Shown: positions 1 to 6,347, counted from the first letter of the stretch. The stretch: 7,643 nucleotides of DNA from Candidatus Thorarchaeota archaeon (GCA_016841005.1 JAEORG010000113.1:1-7643); one strand, 5' to 3'. A program made the numbers and translations. Notes: a model not told the origin generated them from the letters alone.

Positions 1-14
1 CTGCTAAGCTAAGC

Positions 15-22
15 TTATAAGG
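15..22 (+). promoter_or_regulatory. TATA-like element upstream of the PRC-barrel gene
   Basis: A TTATAA core (15-20) lies about 27 bp before position 45, which would place transcription start just ahead of the GGTGA ribosome-binding sequence at 45-49 and give a very short leader before the ATG at 56. A perfect 14-bp AT-only palindrome (23-36) sits between the TATA element and the start. The assignment rests on spacing and composition only. Confidence 0.4.
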
Positions 23-55
23 AATAATTAATTATTGTTAAGAAAGGTGAATCAA

Positions 56-730
56 ATGCCATACAAGTGTTGTGGGATCCGATTTAGTCAGATGATGAAA
101 AAGAAAGTGGTTGATTCTACAGGGAAAGATATTGGAACAGTGAACGACTTCATTGTTTCATATACACCTAATAGTGTAGCTCTGAAATCAATTGTTTTAG
201 GGGGAGGTAGGCTTGAGGAATTCTTAGAATCAGTAGGTTTACGACCAGATATTGATCCGGTTTTCCAGCTAGATTGTATTTCTCAAATTCAAGAAGAAAT
301 AATTTTGATTACTGAAGGAAATAGTCTAAAGACTACGCATGATAAAGGGACTATCGACGAGGGCGATATGCGTCTGTCAAAATTTTCCAAACTCCCCATA
401 AAAGATACTGACGGAATGAAGGTGGGGAATGTTATTGACGTGTGGTTTGACCTCAATGGCGAACCATGGCTTGTTGCTGGTGGTGGTTCGGTTGAGGAAG
501 TTTTGGAACGAATAGGTGTACAACCTGATATAGACCTCTTAATTCCTATGGAGTTCATTGACACTATTTCCAAGGATGAAGTGAGGTTGAAGTACACTAA
601 GTTCCAGCTGGAGTCAACTTGTGAGGATGAATATGATAAATACAAACGTGAAGCATCTTCACAACACGAACCTGGTGACTATCGGTACGCTGCGCTACGG
701 TTCAGTCCTAAAGGTCAAGGTCAAATGTAA
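56..730 (+). CDS. protein with two PRC-barrel domains
   Basis: This is a 224-residue soluble protein built from two tandem PRC-barrel-like units (about residues 8-87 and 105-186), followed by an acidic/lysine-rich tail (about 187-224). The units have the 'vvDstGkdIGtVnDfiv' and 'IkDtDGmkVGnViDVwfD' strands usual for PRC barrels. Each carries a matching helical motif, GGGRLEEFLESVGLRPDID (49-67) and GGGSVEEVLERIGVQPDID (142-160), identical at 12 of 19 positions and 93 residues apart, so the protein arose by internal duplication. PRC barrels occur in the photosynthetic reaction-centre H subunit, in RimM and in many small archaeal proteins of unknown role; a specific function cannot be named. 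The ATG at 56 is preferred over an in-frame TTG at 35 because GGTGA (45-49) sits 6 nt before it. Cys5-Cys6 near the N terminus are a small oddity. The gene is followed by its own hairpin and is probably monocistronic. Confidence 0.85.
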   Translation: MPYKCCGIRFSQMMKKKVVDSTGKDIGTVNDFIVSYTPNSVALKSIVLGGGRLEEFLESVGLRPDIDPVFQLDCISQIQEEIILITEGNSLKTTHDKGTIDEGDMRLSKFSKLPIKDTDGMKVGNVIDVWFDLNGEPWLVAGGGSVEEVLERIGVQPDIDLLIPMEFIDTISKDEVRLKYTKFQLESTCEDEYDKYKREASSQHEPGDYRYAALRFSPKGQGQM

Positions 731-797
731 CCAAGGAAATCCCCTTCTATTGGGGATTTTCTCCTCACAAACAGTGATATCAGTTCGGGTTACATTT
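723..797. repeat. perfect 10-bp inverted repeat enclosing the terminator hairpin
   Basis: AAATGTAACC (723-732), which contains the stop codon of the PRC-barrel gene, is exactly complementary to GGTTACATTT (788-797). The 55-bp interval holds the shorter hairpin at 735-761, so the transcript end could fold as a stem inside a stem. The right arm ends about 25 bp before the TATA-like element of the kinase gene, so a DNA-binding role at that promoter is an alternative. Confidence 0.5.
735..761 (+). terminator. hairpin terminator after the PRC-barrel gene
   Basis: AAATCCCC (737-744) pairs with GGGGATTT (752-759) around a 7-nt loop. A G-T and a G-C pair can extend the stem to 735-761. It begins 5 nt after the stop codon and is followed by a pyrimidine-rich stretch (758-766). 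Archaeal termination depends more on T-runs than on stems, so it could instead be a 3'-end stabilising structure. Confidence 0.6.
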
Positions 798-822
798 CTT
801 TCTCAAATAGCTACAATTTACC

Positions 823-830
823 TTTATATC
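823..830 (+). promoter_or_regulatory. TATA-like element for a leaderless kinase transcript
   Basis: TTTATATC (823-830) is centred about 27 bp before position 854. There is no ribosome-binding sequence ahead of any candidate start of the next gene. The in-frame GTG at 856 falls almost exactly at the predicted transcription start, which is the arrangement of a leaderless archaeal mRNA. Confidence 0.45.
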
Positions 831-840
831 AAAATACGCA

Positions 841-3417
841 TTGCCATTTGAATGCGTGAGTTCATTGAGTTTAGAGATTTGTCTTCTAATTGTAGATGAT
901 GACAGGGATTTACTGAAGATTGTTGAGAATCACCTACTAAAAAGATACCCAGAGATTGATGTAGTAGTTGCTGAATCAGCTCAAGAAGCACTAAGAGTTA
1001 TAGAAGAAAGTGATGTTGATGCAATTGTCAGTGATTACTATCTTGGTCCAAATAATATGAACGGCCTTGAGCTTCTAGAATGGCTTAGGAACTCTGGTAA
1101 TTCTACTCCTTTTGTGATGTTCACTGGTCAAGGGAGAGAAGAGGTAGCTATCAGATCTCTTAATTTAGGAGCAGATTTCTACCTGAAAAAAGACGAAATG
1201 GATTTTCAAAGCCTCTTTACAGAGCTAATTAATCAAGTAAGACAAGCTGTATCATTAAGACGAATGGAAAGGGCTCTGAAACATAGTGAATCAAGATTCC
1301 GTACAATCTTCGAAGAAGCCCCAATAGGAGTTGTTCAGGTCAAACCGGATGGATTGATAGTAGATGCTAATCAAACGATTGTTAGCATGTTAGACTTTTC
1401 TAAGGATGAACTCAAAACTATGAACATCTCATCACTGATGAAACCTTCAGGAGAGGATCACGACAGGAATTCAGTATTAGAGATGATTGCGGGTTTCAAA
1501 GAACCTAGTATAGTTGAAGGTATTATCACCTCAAAAGAGGGGAATGAAATTTCGGCGCATATGAGAGTCTCAACAGTCGATACAAGAGAACAATCCCATT
1601 TTGCAATCATTATGATTGAGGATGTTAGTAGACAGAAAGCGAATGAAGCAGCATTGAGAAAAGTGGAGAATGATCTCATCGCAAGTGAGGAACAATATCA
1701 GGATACTTTGAATTCAATGAGTGATGCAATTCATGTAATTGATAGAGATTTCGAAATCGAGCTACTAAATCCTGCTTTTACAAAATGGGTCGTAGAACTC
1801 GGATTGGACACTAAAGTAATTGGGAAGAACTTGTTTGATGCATTTCCGTTTCTGGAAGAAAGAGTAAGAGATGAATATGAACAAGTCTTCAAGTCAGGTA
1901 CAACATTGATTACTAATGAATTAACCATAGTGGATGGGCGAGAAATTATTACTGAAACCCATAAGATTCCAATTTCATCCGGGGGTAGAGTATCTCAAAT
2001 AATCACAGTAATACAGGATATAACTGAGAAAAAGCATACAGAAAATACCTTTAGGTTCACTCAATTTGCTATTGATCACTCTTCCGATGCAGCATTTTGG
2101 ATGGGTGCTGATGCGAAATTCATCTATGTCAATGAATCAGCATGTAAGATACTGGGCTATTCAAAGGATGAACTACTTAGCATGACTGTACATGATATAG
2201 ATCCTCTTTTTCCTAAAGAAGTATGGAAAGAACATTGGGCAGAGCTAAAGGAAAAACGCTTCATGACAATTGAATCTCAACATCGTGCTAAATCAGGAAC
2301 AATCATTCCTATTGAATTGAAACTGAATTTTATTGAATTTGATGGGAAGGAATATAATTGTGCTTTTTCGACAGATATCACACAAAGGCGGGTAGTCGAA
2401 GAAAAGATTGAGGAGAATCGTGGATTTCTCAGTCGGGTCATTGAATCTCTTACACATCCGTTCTATGTAATTGATGCAAATGACTATTCCATCCTATTGG
2501 CAAATAACGCAGCAAGGATTGGTCCTCTATCTACCGCAACCAAGTGCCATGTTTTAACTCATGGTGATCCTGAGCCTTGTCAAGGAGTACACCACGTTTG
2601 TCCTTTGGAGGAGGTAAAGAGAACACGAAAACCCACCGTTGTTGAACATGTACATTATGATATCACTGGAATCCCGAGAACATTTCAGGTTCATGGATTT
2701 CCCATACTAGATCGTTCTGGTAACGTAATCCAGATGATTGAATATAATCTTGATATATCAGAACGCCGTGATGCTTTACAACAATTGAAAGCACAAAAAG
2801 AGGAACTTAGTCGATTCGCACATAATATGAGTCATGACTTAAGCAACTATTTGTTGAAAATAGATGGTGTCACTTCTGAGCTTGAAATGGATTCCGAAAA
2901 TTGCAACACGGATCAAATTCGTAAACTAATACAAGAGATGAAAGATTTACTTCAGCATTCTGTCATGTTGGCTGATGCTGGACTAGTAATAGAGAAGAAA
3001 GAGATCATAGATCTAGGTGACATAATTTCCCAACTTGCAAAAAGCCACATTCCCGATGGAATAGAATTCCATCTAACTTCACTACCATTAATACGAGCGG
3101 ATTCAACTAAGTTATCTCAAGTCATTCATAATCTATTTGATAATGCTGTAAAACATGGGAATCCTTCGAAGATTGAAGTTTCAAGTCGCGAGTGTGATGA
3201 CAAAATTACAATCGTCATTTCAAATAATGGTCTTCCTTTCCCCGAAGATATTCGTAAACGATTAAACACCGGAAAAATAATCATTGACGAAAAATCTCGC
3301 GGTTTTGGGCTGGATATTGTTAGACGAATTGTTAATGCACATGGGTGGTCCATAGAGCTACTTGATGAACCACAAACAGCACTCGCAATCAACATTCCAA
3401 GAAGCGAGATTGTTTAG
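841..3417 (+). CDS. response-regulator-fused PAS sensor histidine kinase (REC-PAS x4-HK)
   Basis: This is a soluble multidomain signalling kinase of up to 858 residues with no membrane segment. Domains in order are REC (about 13-135: acidic pair Asp20/Asp21, phosphoacceptor Asp65, Thr95, Lys116/117); PAS1 (149-264); PAS2 (283-396); PAS3 (404-516); PAS4 (525-641), with a Cys569/His574/Cys580/His585/Cys587 cluster; then the kinase core (642-858) with the SHDL H-box at His665, the N-box around Asn768, a G1 box reading SNNGLP (canonical DxGxG changed to Asn/Pro) and a G2 box GFGLDIV (821-827). A receiver ahead of PAS sensors is common in archaea and suggests that another kinase, or this one, phosphorylates Asp65 to tune the output. 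Possible starts are TTG 841, GTG 856 and TTG 865; GTG 856 fits a leaderless message best and still keeps the whole REC domain. The ligand is unknown; the Cys/His PAS suggests metal or heme. The partner regulator is not evident, since the downstream HTH gene has no REC domain. Confidence 0.93.
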   Translation: MPFECVSSLSLEICLLIVDDDRDLLKIVENHLLKRYPEIDVVVAESAQEALRVIEESDVDAIVSDYYLGPNNMNGLELLEWLRNSGNSTPFVMFTGQGREEVAIRSLNLGADFYLKKDEMDFQSLFTELINQVRQAVSLRRMERALKHSESRFRTIFEEAPIGVVQVKPDGLIVDANQTIVSMLDFSKDELKTMNISSLMKPSGEDHDRNSVLEMIAGFKEPSIVEGIITSKEGNEISAHMRVSTVDTREQSHFAIIMIEDVSRQKANEAALRKVENDLIASEEQYQDTLNSMSDAIHVIDRDFEIELLNPAFTKWVVELGLDTKVIGKNLFDAFPFLEERVRDEYEQVFKSGTTLITNELTIVDGREIITETHKIPISSGGRVSQIITVIQDITEKKHTENTFRFTQFAIDHSSDAAFWMGADAKFIYVNESACKILGYSKDELLSMTVHDIDPLFPKEVWKEHWAELKEKRFMTIESQHRAKSGTIIPIELKLNFIEFDGKEYNCAFSTDITQRRVVEEKIEENRGFLSRVIESLTHPFYVIDANDYSILLANNAARIGPLSTATKCHVLTHGDPEPCQGVHHVCPLEEVKRTRKPTVVEHVHYDITGIPRTFQVHGFPILDRSGNVIQMIEYNLDISERRDALQQLKAQKEELSRFAHNMSHDLSNYLLKIDGVTSELEMDSENCNTDQIRKLIQEMKDLLQHSVMLADAGLVIEKKEIIDLGDIISQLAKSHIPDGIEFHLTSLPLIRADSTKLSQVIHNLFDNAVKHGNPSKIEVSSRECDDKITIVISNNGLPFPEDIRKRLNTGKIIIDEKSRGFGLDIVRRIVNAHGWSIELLDEPQTALAINIPRSEIV

Positions 3418-3436
3418 TTCGATCAGTCCACGTCGA

Positions 3437-3466
3437 TTATTTCGGATATTACCGCAATATATAAAT
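3437..3466 (+). promoter_or_regulatory. promoter with inverted-repeat operator upstream of the HTH regulator
   Basis: TTTCGG (3440-3445), six bases, then CCGCAA (3452-3457) form an imperfect inverted repeat that directly abuts TATATAAA (3458-3465), so it covers the usual TFB-recognition position. The predicted transcription start is near 3488, giving a leader of about 40 nt before the ATG at 3529. A 23-bp segment starting at 3437 matches the one starting at 4099 at 19 positions. A protein bound here would be expected to block TBP/TFB, which suggests repression. Confidence 0.65.
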
Positions 3467-3528
3467 AATTAGAAAGAGAAAACAAGACTAAGTTGTAAAA
3501 TCAACCAACCTTTCCGGAATGTGGATGC

Positions 3529-4041
3529 ATGAGTACTGTAGACTCTTTGACTTATGATGAGATGTTGAGAGCATATCGAAACAATATACGATGGCTAGGT
3601 CTTTCTGATTCTGAACGAAATGTTATGGCATTGCTTCTTACCGAACAGCAGTGGAGTGGAAATCCATTATCTCCCGAAGAGATCTCAAACATGACTGGAT
3701 TAGCTAGAAGCAGTATCAGTGCAATAACATCCAAACTTGTTGGATTAGGTCTGATTGAAAGTGTAATTGATTATACATCCGACACACGTGGTCGGCGAAA
3801 AACGCTGTACTCTGTCACACGTGGACTAGCTGGTTTAGTTATGTTTGGAATTCGGAGAATTGTTGTTCAACTACAAGATATTGTTAGTGAATTGAAAGTT
3901 GCAACCCATTCTGCATCGGATGTTCCAGATTCTCTAAAGATAGTAGAGAAATCAATGAATGAGGCAGTCCATTTTCTTAAGTTTCTAACAAAATGCTCTG
4001 ATCAATTAATAGCTGATACATCACAATATGATACAGCATAG
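3529..4041 (+). CDS. GbsR/MarR-like winged-helix transcriptional regulator
   Basis: This is a 170-residue DNA-binding protein. An N-terminal helix and the segment 26-46 lead into a helix-turn-helix (about 48-76, with the 'LSPEEISNMTGLARSSIS' pattern) and a basic wing (77-96) ending in GRRKTLYSV. That combination is typical of GbsR-type members of the MarR-like superfamily. The C-terminal 97-170 is predicted helical and probably makes the dimer. No cysteine or histidine cluster or ligand pocket is recognisable; there is one Cys, in the C-terminal half. The ATG at 3529 is the first in frame and has no clear ribosome-binding sequence. It sits between the kinase and the GTPase operon, and both its own promoter and the next one carry the same inverted repeat, which points to autoregulation plus control of the operon. 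It lacks a receiver domain, so direct phosphorylation by the kinase is not expected. Family membership is fairly safe; the target and effector are inferred. Confidence 0.85.
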   Translation: MSTVDSLTYDEMLRAYRNNIRWLGLSDSERNVMALLLTEQQWSGNPLSPEEISNMTGLARSSISAITSKLVGLGLIESVIDYTSDTRGRRKTLYSVTRGLAGLVMFGIRRIVVQLQDIVSELKVATHSASDVPDSLKIVEKSMNEAVHFLKFLTKCSDQLIADTSQYDTA

Positions 4042-4098
4042 GTCATTTATTATTTAATCGTATAATTTCCTCAATAATTAGAATTACAGTTTTAACAG

Positions 4099-4128
4099 TT
4101 ATTTCGGAAATACCCGTAATAATTATAT
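4099..4128 (+). promoter_or_regulatory. promoter with matching operator upstream of the two-CW/GTPase operon
   Basis: TTTCGG (4102-4107), six bases, then CCGTAA (4114-4119) repeat the arrangement seen at 3440-3457. They are followed by a TATA-like ATTATAT (4122-4128), with predicted transcription start near 4152. The 10-bp left part TTATTTCGGA is identical in both copies. Just upstream, ACAGTT occurs twice with a 9-bp period (4086-4091 and 4095-4100), and a lone right half-site, TATTACCGTA, follows at 4133-4142. Confidence 0.65.
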
Positions 4129-4152
4129 GCATTATTACCGTAGTTTATAGTT

Positions 4153-4175
4153 GGCCAAAACTAACGATTTTGGTC
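4153..4175. repeat. inverted repeat near the operon transcription start
   Basis: GGCCAAAA (4153-4160) and TTTTGGTC (4168-4175) pair over 8 positions (one G-T) around a 7-nt spacer. It starts at about the predicted transcription start of the operon, 41 bp before the first codon. It could be a second operator for a roadblock-type repressor or a hairpin at the 5' end of the mRNA. It is distinct in sequence from the CGG/CCG repeat. The interval 4042-4098 before the promoter contains only AT-rich sequence, including a T-rich stretch that may end the regulator transcript. Confidence 0.5.
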
Positions 4176-4200
4176 AAAACATAATTCGAATATCTAATAC

Positions 4201-4219
4201 AAAGGGGCGCTGTTAATTG
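4201..4219 (+). promoter_or_regulatory. ribosome-binding sequence fixing a TTG start
   Basis: AAAGGGG (4201-4207) lies 9 nt before TTG 4217. An in-frame TAA at 4214-4216 touches the TTG, so no earlier start is possible, and the next codons already encode the conserved Cys-Trp motif, so no later start is plausible. Confidence 0.6.
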
Positions 4220-4780
4220 GCAAAGGAAAATTGTTGGCAAATGAAGAGTTGTGGTAGAGAACCTGGTGGGGTAAATGCTGCAGATCTAGGTGTTTGTGTT
4301 GCCGCGACTGAGGTTACTGTAAATGGGCAAAATGATGGGGAAAATGGTGGTAGAGTTTGTTGGGCAGTTGCAGGTACTTTGTGTGGTGGAGAAGTTCAAG
4401 GCGAATTCGCCATCAAGATGGATAACTGCATCATGTGCGATGTCTATCATACAGTTTCCAAAGAAGAAGACAACTTCGTAATGTATCCCGATACACTCCA
4501 ACGTAACAATTGCTGGGAATTTATGCAATGCGGTCGAGAAACCGGAGGTTCCAAGGCAGCTGAGTTAGGTGTTTGTCCAGCTTCAACTGAAGCAAATCTG
4601 AACTCGTTAAACACTGGAACGAATGGGGGTAGAATATGTTGGGCTGTAGCAGGAACCTTGTGTGGAGGTAAAGTCCAAGCAGAGTTCGCAACAAAATTCG
4701 CAAATTGTGTAACCTGTGCTTTTTACAGTAAAGTCCTCAATGAAGAGGCAAATTTCGTGATGCACCCTGACGAAGTATAA
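4217..4780 (+). CDS. tandem two-CW domain protein (fourteen cysteines)
   Basis: This 187-residue soluble protein consists of two copies of the short cysteine-rich domain known as the 'two-CW' domain. Each copy has an opening NCW, a CGRE-x-GG turn, LGVC, GGR-x-CWAVAGTLCGG and a closing N-C-x2-C. Cysteines are at 6, 12, 27, 48, 56, 71, 74 and again at 99, 105, 120, 141, 149, 164, 167, so every one recurs after exactly 93 residues. The copies (5-92 and 98-185) are identical at 55 of 88 positions with no gaps, but their codons have diverged, so the duplication is old. The regular cysteines suggest bound metal, an iron-sulfur cluster or thiol-based sensing; no enzymatic motif is seen. No signal peptide is present. 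It is the first gene of the operon, 12 nt ahead of the roadblock gene, and probably supplies a sensory or structural part to the GTPase module. The biochemical role of the domain is, to my knowledge, not established. Confidence 0.85.
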   Translation: MAKENCWQMKSCGREPGGVNAADLGVCVAATEVTVNGQNDGENGGRVCWAVAGTLCGGEVQGEFAIKMDNCIMCDVYHTVSKEEDNFVMYPDTLQRNNCWEFMQCGRETGGSKAAELGVCPASTEANLNSLNTGTNGGRICWAVAGTLCGGKVQAEFATKFANCVTCAFYSKVLNEEANFVMHPDEV

Positions 4781-4792
4781 AGGTGATGAAAA

Positions 4793-5155
4793 ATGAGTGC
4801 TAAAATAAAGAAACTTTCTGAAATACTAAAGAAACTTGAACAAGACAGTGAAGTTGATGGTAGTGCCTTGGTGAGTAATAGAGGTCAACTCATGGTTGCC
4901 GCTCTTCACAAGGATGTAGATGACAAAGCTGTATCTGCAATGGCTGCCGCTCTCGTGTCGATTGGAGCAAGGGTCGGATCTGCTTTGGGATCAGGCGATC
5001 CAAGGAATATCGTAATTGAAGGGGATTCAAAGACTGTCATAGTCCGCAATCTCTCAGATGTCGCTTTGATTGCCACAGCACCTAAAGAGGCAAAAATCGG
5101 ACTAATCGACTTTGAGATGGAAAAGGCTATAGCTCAAATCAACGAAACCTTGTAG
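4793..5155 (+). CDS. roadblock/LC7 domain protein (GTPase partner)
   Basis: This 120-residue protein consists of a single roadblock/LC7 domain (about 6-119). The order is an N-terminal amphipathic helix (LSEILKKLEQ), the strand pair 'VDGSALVSNRGQLM', the long alanine-rich helix 'DDKAVSAMAAALVSIGARVG', strands 'NIVIEGDSKTVIVRNLSDVALIATAP', and a C-terminal helix. The family includes MglB, a GTPase-activating protein of MglA, and the dynein light chain roadblock; members usually form homodimers that bind a small GTPase. It is the most canonical of the three roadblock proteins here and lies immediately before the GTPase gene (41-nt gap), so it is the best candidate for that GTPase's regulator. 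A strong ribosome-binding sequence, GGTGA (4782-4786), lies 6 nt before the ATG, and only 12 nt separate it from the previous stop. GAP activity is inferred from the family; it is not readable from sequence. Confidence 0.9.
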   Translation: MSAKIKKLSEILKKLEQDSEVDGSALVSNRGQLMVAALHKDVDDKAVSAMAAALVSIGARVGSALGSGDPRNIVIEGDSKTVIVRNLSDVALIATAPKEAKIGLIDFEMEKAIAQINETL

Positions 5156-5196
5156 AACATAGAAACAATTGGGGGATTTTTCTAATTGGATTCTAT

Positions 5197-5877
5197 ATGG
5201 AGGCAAGAAAACTGTCGTTGAGCAAGTTGAAATCATATGATTTCAAAGTATATGTTACTGGTCCATTTCAAGCTGGTAAGACAACACTCATTCATGCACT
5301 TGACCCAGATGCGATTTCAATAGAGCGCGACATGAAAGAAGAACATAGAGGAGAAAAAAGCACAACTACAACAGGATTTGATCTTGGTCGAGTTATGTGG
5401 GTTCGAAGGGATGCAAGTAAAATCGGATTGATTATTCCTAAGAAGGAATTTCTCAAGGAAATTACTGAATATCCTGATTGGATAGCTAAAGAGATTGAAC
5501 TGAGAGGTGTCCCTGGACAACTCCACTTCAAATTCGTACGTGATACAATGCGTATGAACACAGATGGTGTCTTGATGATTGTCGACTCATCAGATCCTGG
5601 AATGATTGGCGATGCTTGTGCAATTCTAGCGGAGTCTCGAGCATCTTTTGGGGACATTCCTATAGTCACAGTTGCGAACAAACAGGACCGTTCAGATGCT
5701 GTTCAACCAGCTGTTGTTGCAGATTGGTTGGGTATAGAACATGCAGTTGGAATGTCTGCAAAAAACAATGAATCATCATCTGATGCTCTGATTCTTCTGC
5801 TTAGACAATTAGAAATTATTTCCGGTGAGAATTCTGTTGGAAATGAGCTTTCTATAACCCAAGGAGTCAGTATATAG
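5197..5877 (+). CDS. small Ras-like GTPase of the COG2229/MglA-like kind
   Basis: This is a 226-residue cytosolic G-protein. The P-loop is GPFQAGKTT (22-30), with Lys28 and Thr29. The switch-I region is the threonine run 56-59 followed by GFDLGRV. The G3 element reads GVPGQ (104-108), with the canonical Asp of DxxG replaced by Gly, as in the 'FGTPGQ' form of the COG2229/MglA-like branch. NKQD (161-164) gives guanine specificity and SAK (187-189) is G5. Between switch I and G3 there is an extended segment (about 68-100, WVRRDASK...YPDWIAKE) longer than in Ras. No prenylation motif or membrane segment is seen. Flanking roadblock genes on both sides imply that it is the switch of this operon and that they are its partners or GAPs. 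The ATG at 5197 lacks a good ribosome-binding sequence; GGGGGA (5171-5176) is 20 nt away, so translational coupling or a slightly different start is possible. All nucleotide-binding motifs look intact for activity. Confidence 0.92.
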   Translation: MEARKLSLSKLKSYDFKVYVTGPFQAGKTTLIHALDPDAISIERDMKEEHRGEKSTTTTGFDLGRVMWVRRDASKIGLIIPKKEFLKEITEYPDWIAKEIELRGVPGQLHFKFVRDTMRMNTDGVLMIVDSSDPGMIGDACAILAESRASFGDIPIVTVANKQDRSDAVQPAVVADWLGIEHAVGMSAKNNESSSDALILLLRQLEIISGENSVGNELSITQGVSI

Positions 5878-5889
5878 GAGATACTCATA

Positions 5890-6345
5890 ATGGCTATAGA
5901 AGATTTGGTTATTCCTCCTGTTGCTCAAATTAGAAACCTCCTAAAAGACTTCGAGACAAAAGTTCCAGTTTGGGGTCTTATTGTCTTTACCGTTGATGGA
6001 TATGTTCTCGCACATCAACACTGTAAAGATGAGATGCCTGAAAATTTGGAACTTGCATTTAGTAGTATGTCTGTAGGGCTCATCACAATATCTGAAGATT
6101 TCATTAGACTTGTCGATAGTGCGAAACTATTTAGACAAATTCTTGTAGATGCTGAGGACGAAAACAAAGAACCTGCATTTTCTATTTTTCTAAGACACGT
6201 TGCAGAGAATGTTATGCTTGCATGTATTTTTCCAAGCAACGTGAGAATAGGACTATTAGCATTCGAGCTCGAGATACTGGGGAATCAGATAGATGAAATA
6301 GTGAACCTTTGGGATATTAAATTACACAATAATACTGTAACATGA
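5890..6345 (+). CDS. divergent roadblock-like protein
   Basis: This 151-residue protein has a probable divergent roadblock/LC7 fold. 'WGLIVFTVDGYVLAHQ' (about 28-43) matches the first strand pair of the family, and the end 'VRIGLLAFELEILGNQIDEIV' matches the last strand and C-terminal helix (compare 'AKIGLIDFEMEKAIAQI' in the roadblock gene upstream). The middle departs from the norm: the central helix region (52-75) is less alanine-rich and a longer strand/loop section follows (76-115). Because the similarity is weak, a longin-like or other profilin-type alpha/beta fold remains possible. GGAG (5877-5880) overlaps the preceding stop and lies 9 nt before the ATG, so translation is probably coupled to that of the GTPase (12-nt gap). 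A role as a GTPase-binding partner, perhaps in a heterodimer with one of the other roadblock proteins, is inferred from position. Confidence 0.7.
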   Translation: MAIEDLVIPPVAQIRNLLKDFETKVPVWGLIVFTVDGYVLAHQHCKDEMPENLELAFSSMSVGLITISEDFIRLVDSAKLFRQILVDAEDENKEPAFSIFLRHVAENVMLACIFPSNVRIGLLAFELEILGNQIDEIVNLWDIKLHNNTVT

Positions 6346-6347
6346 AT

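Noticed and set aside
23..36. Perfect AT-only palindrome AATAATTAATTATT as an operator
   Set aside because: Short AT-only palindromes arise easily in an AT-rich leader, and no second copy was found.
35..37. TTG as start of the PRC-barrel protein
   Set aside because: No ribosome-binding sequence stands before it, whereas GGTGA at 45-49 is correctly spaced for the ATG at 56.
289..645. Long open frame on the - strand inside the PRC-barrel gene
   Set aside because: It lies opposite a well-supported gene, shows no recognisable domain, and is serine/threonine-rich as expected for the antisense of this codon usage.
783..795. TTCGGG before the kinase gene as another regulator site
   Set aside because: No CCG half-site follows at the six-base spacing, so it is not a match to the operator.
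621..851. Small + strand frame overlapping the end of the PRC-barrel gene
   Set aside because: It overlaps the real gene, runs through the terminator hairpin and the kinase promoter, and encodes nothing recognisable.
4131..4143. Third copy of the TTTCGG/CCGNAA operator
   Set aside because: Only the right half (TATTACCGTA) is present; the bases six positions upstream (TATGCA) do not form the left half.
5292..5681. Open frame on the - strand across the GTPase gene
   Set aside because: It is antisense to conserved GTPase motifs, has no family pattern, and has no promoter or ribosome-binding sequence on that strand.
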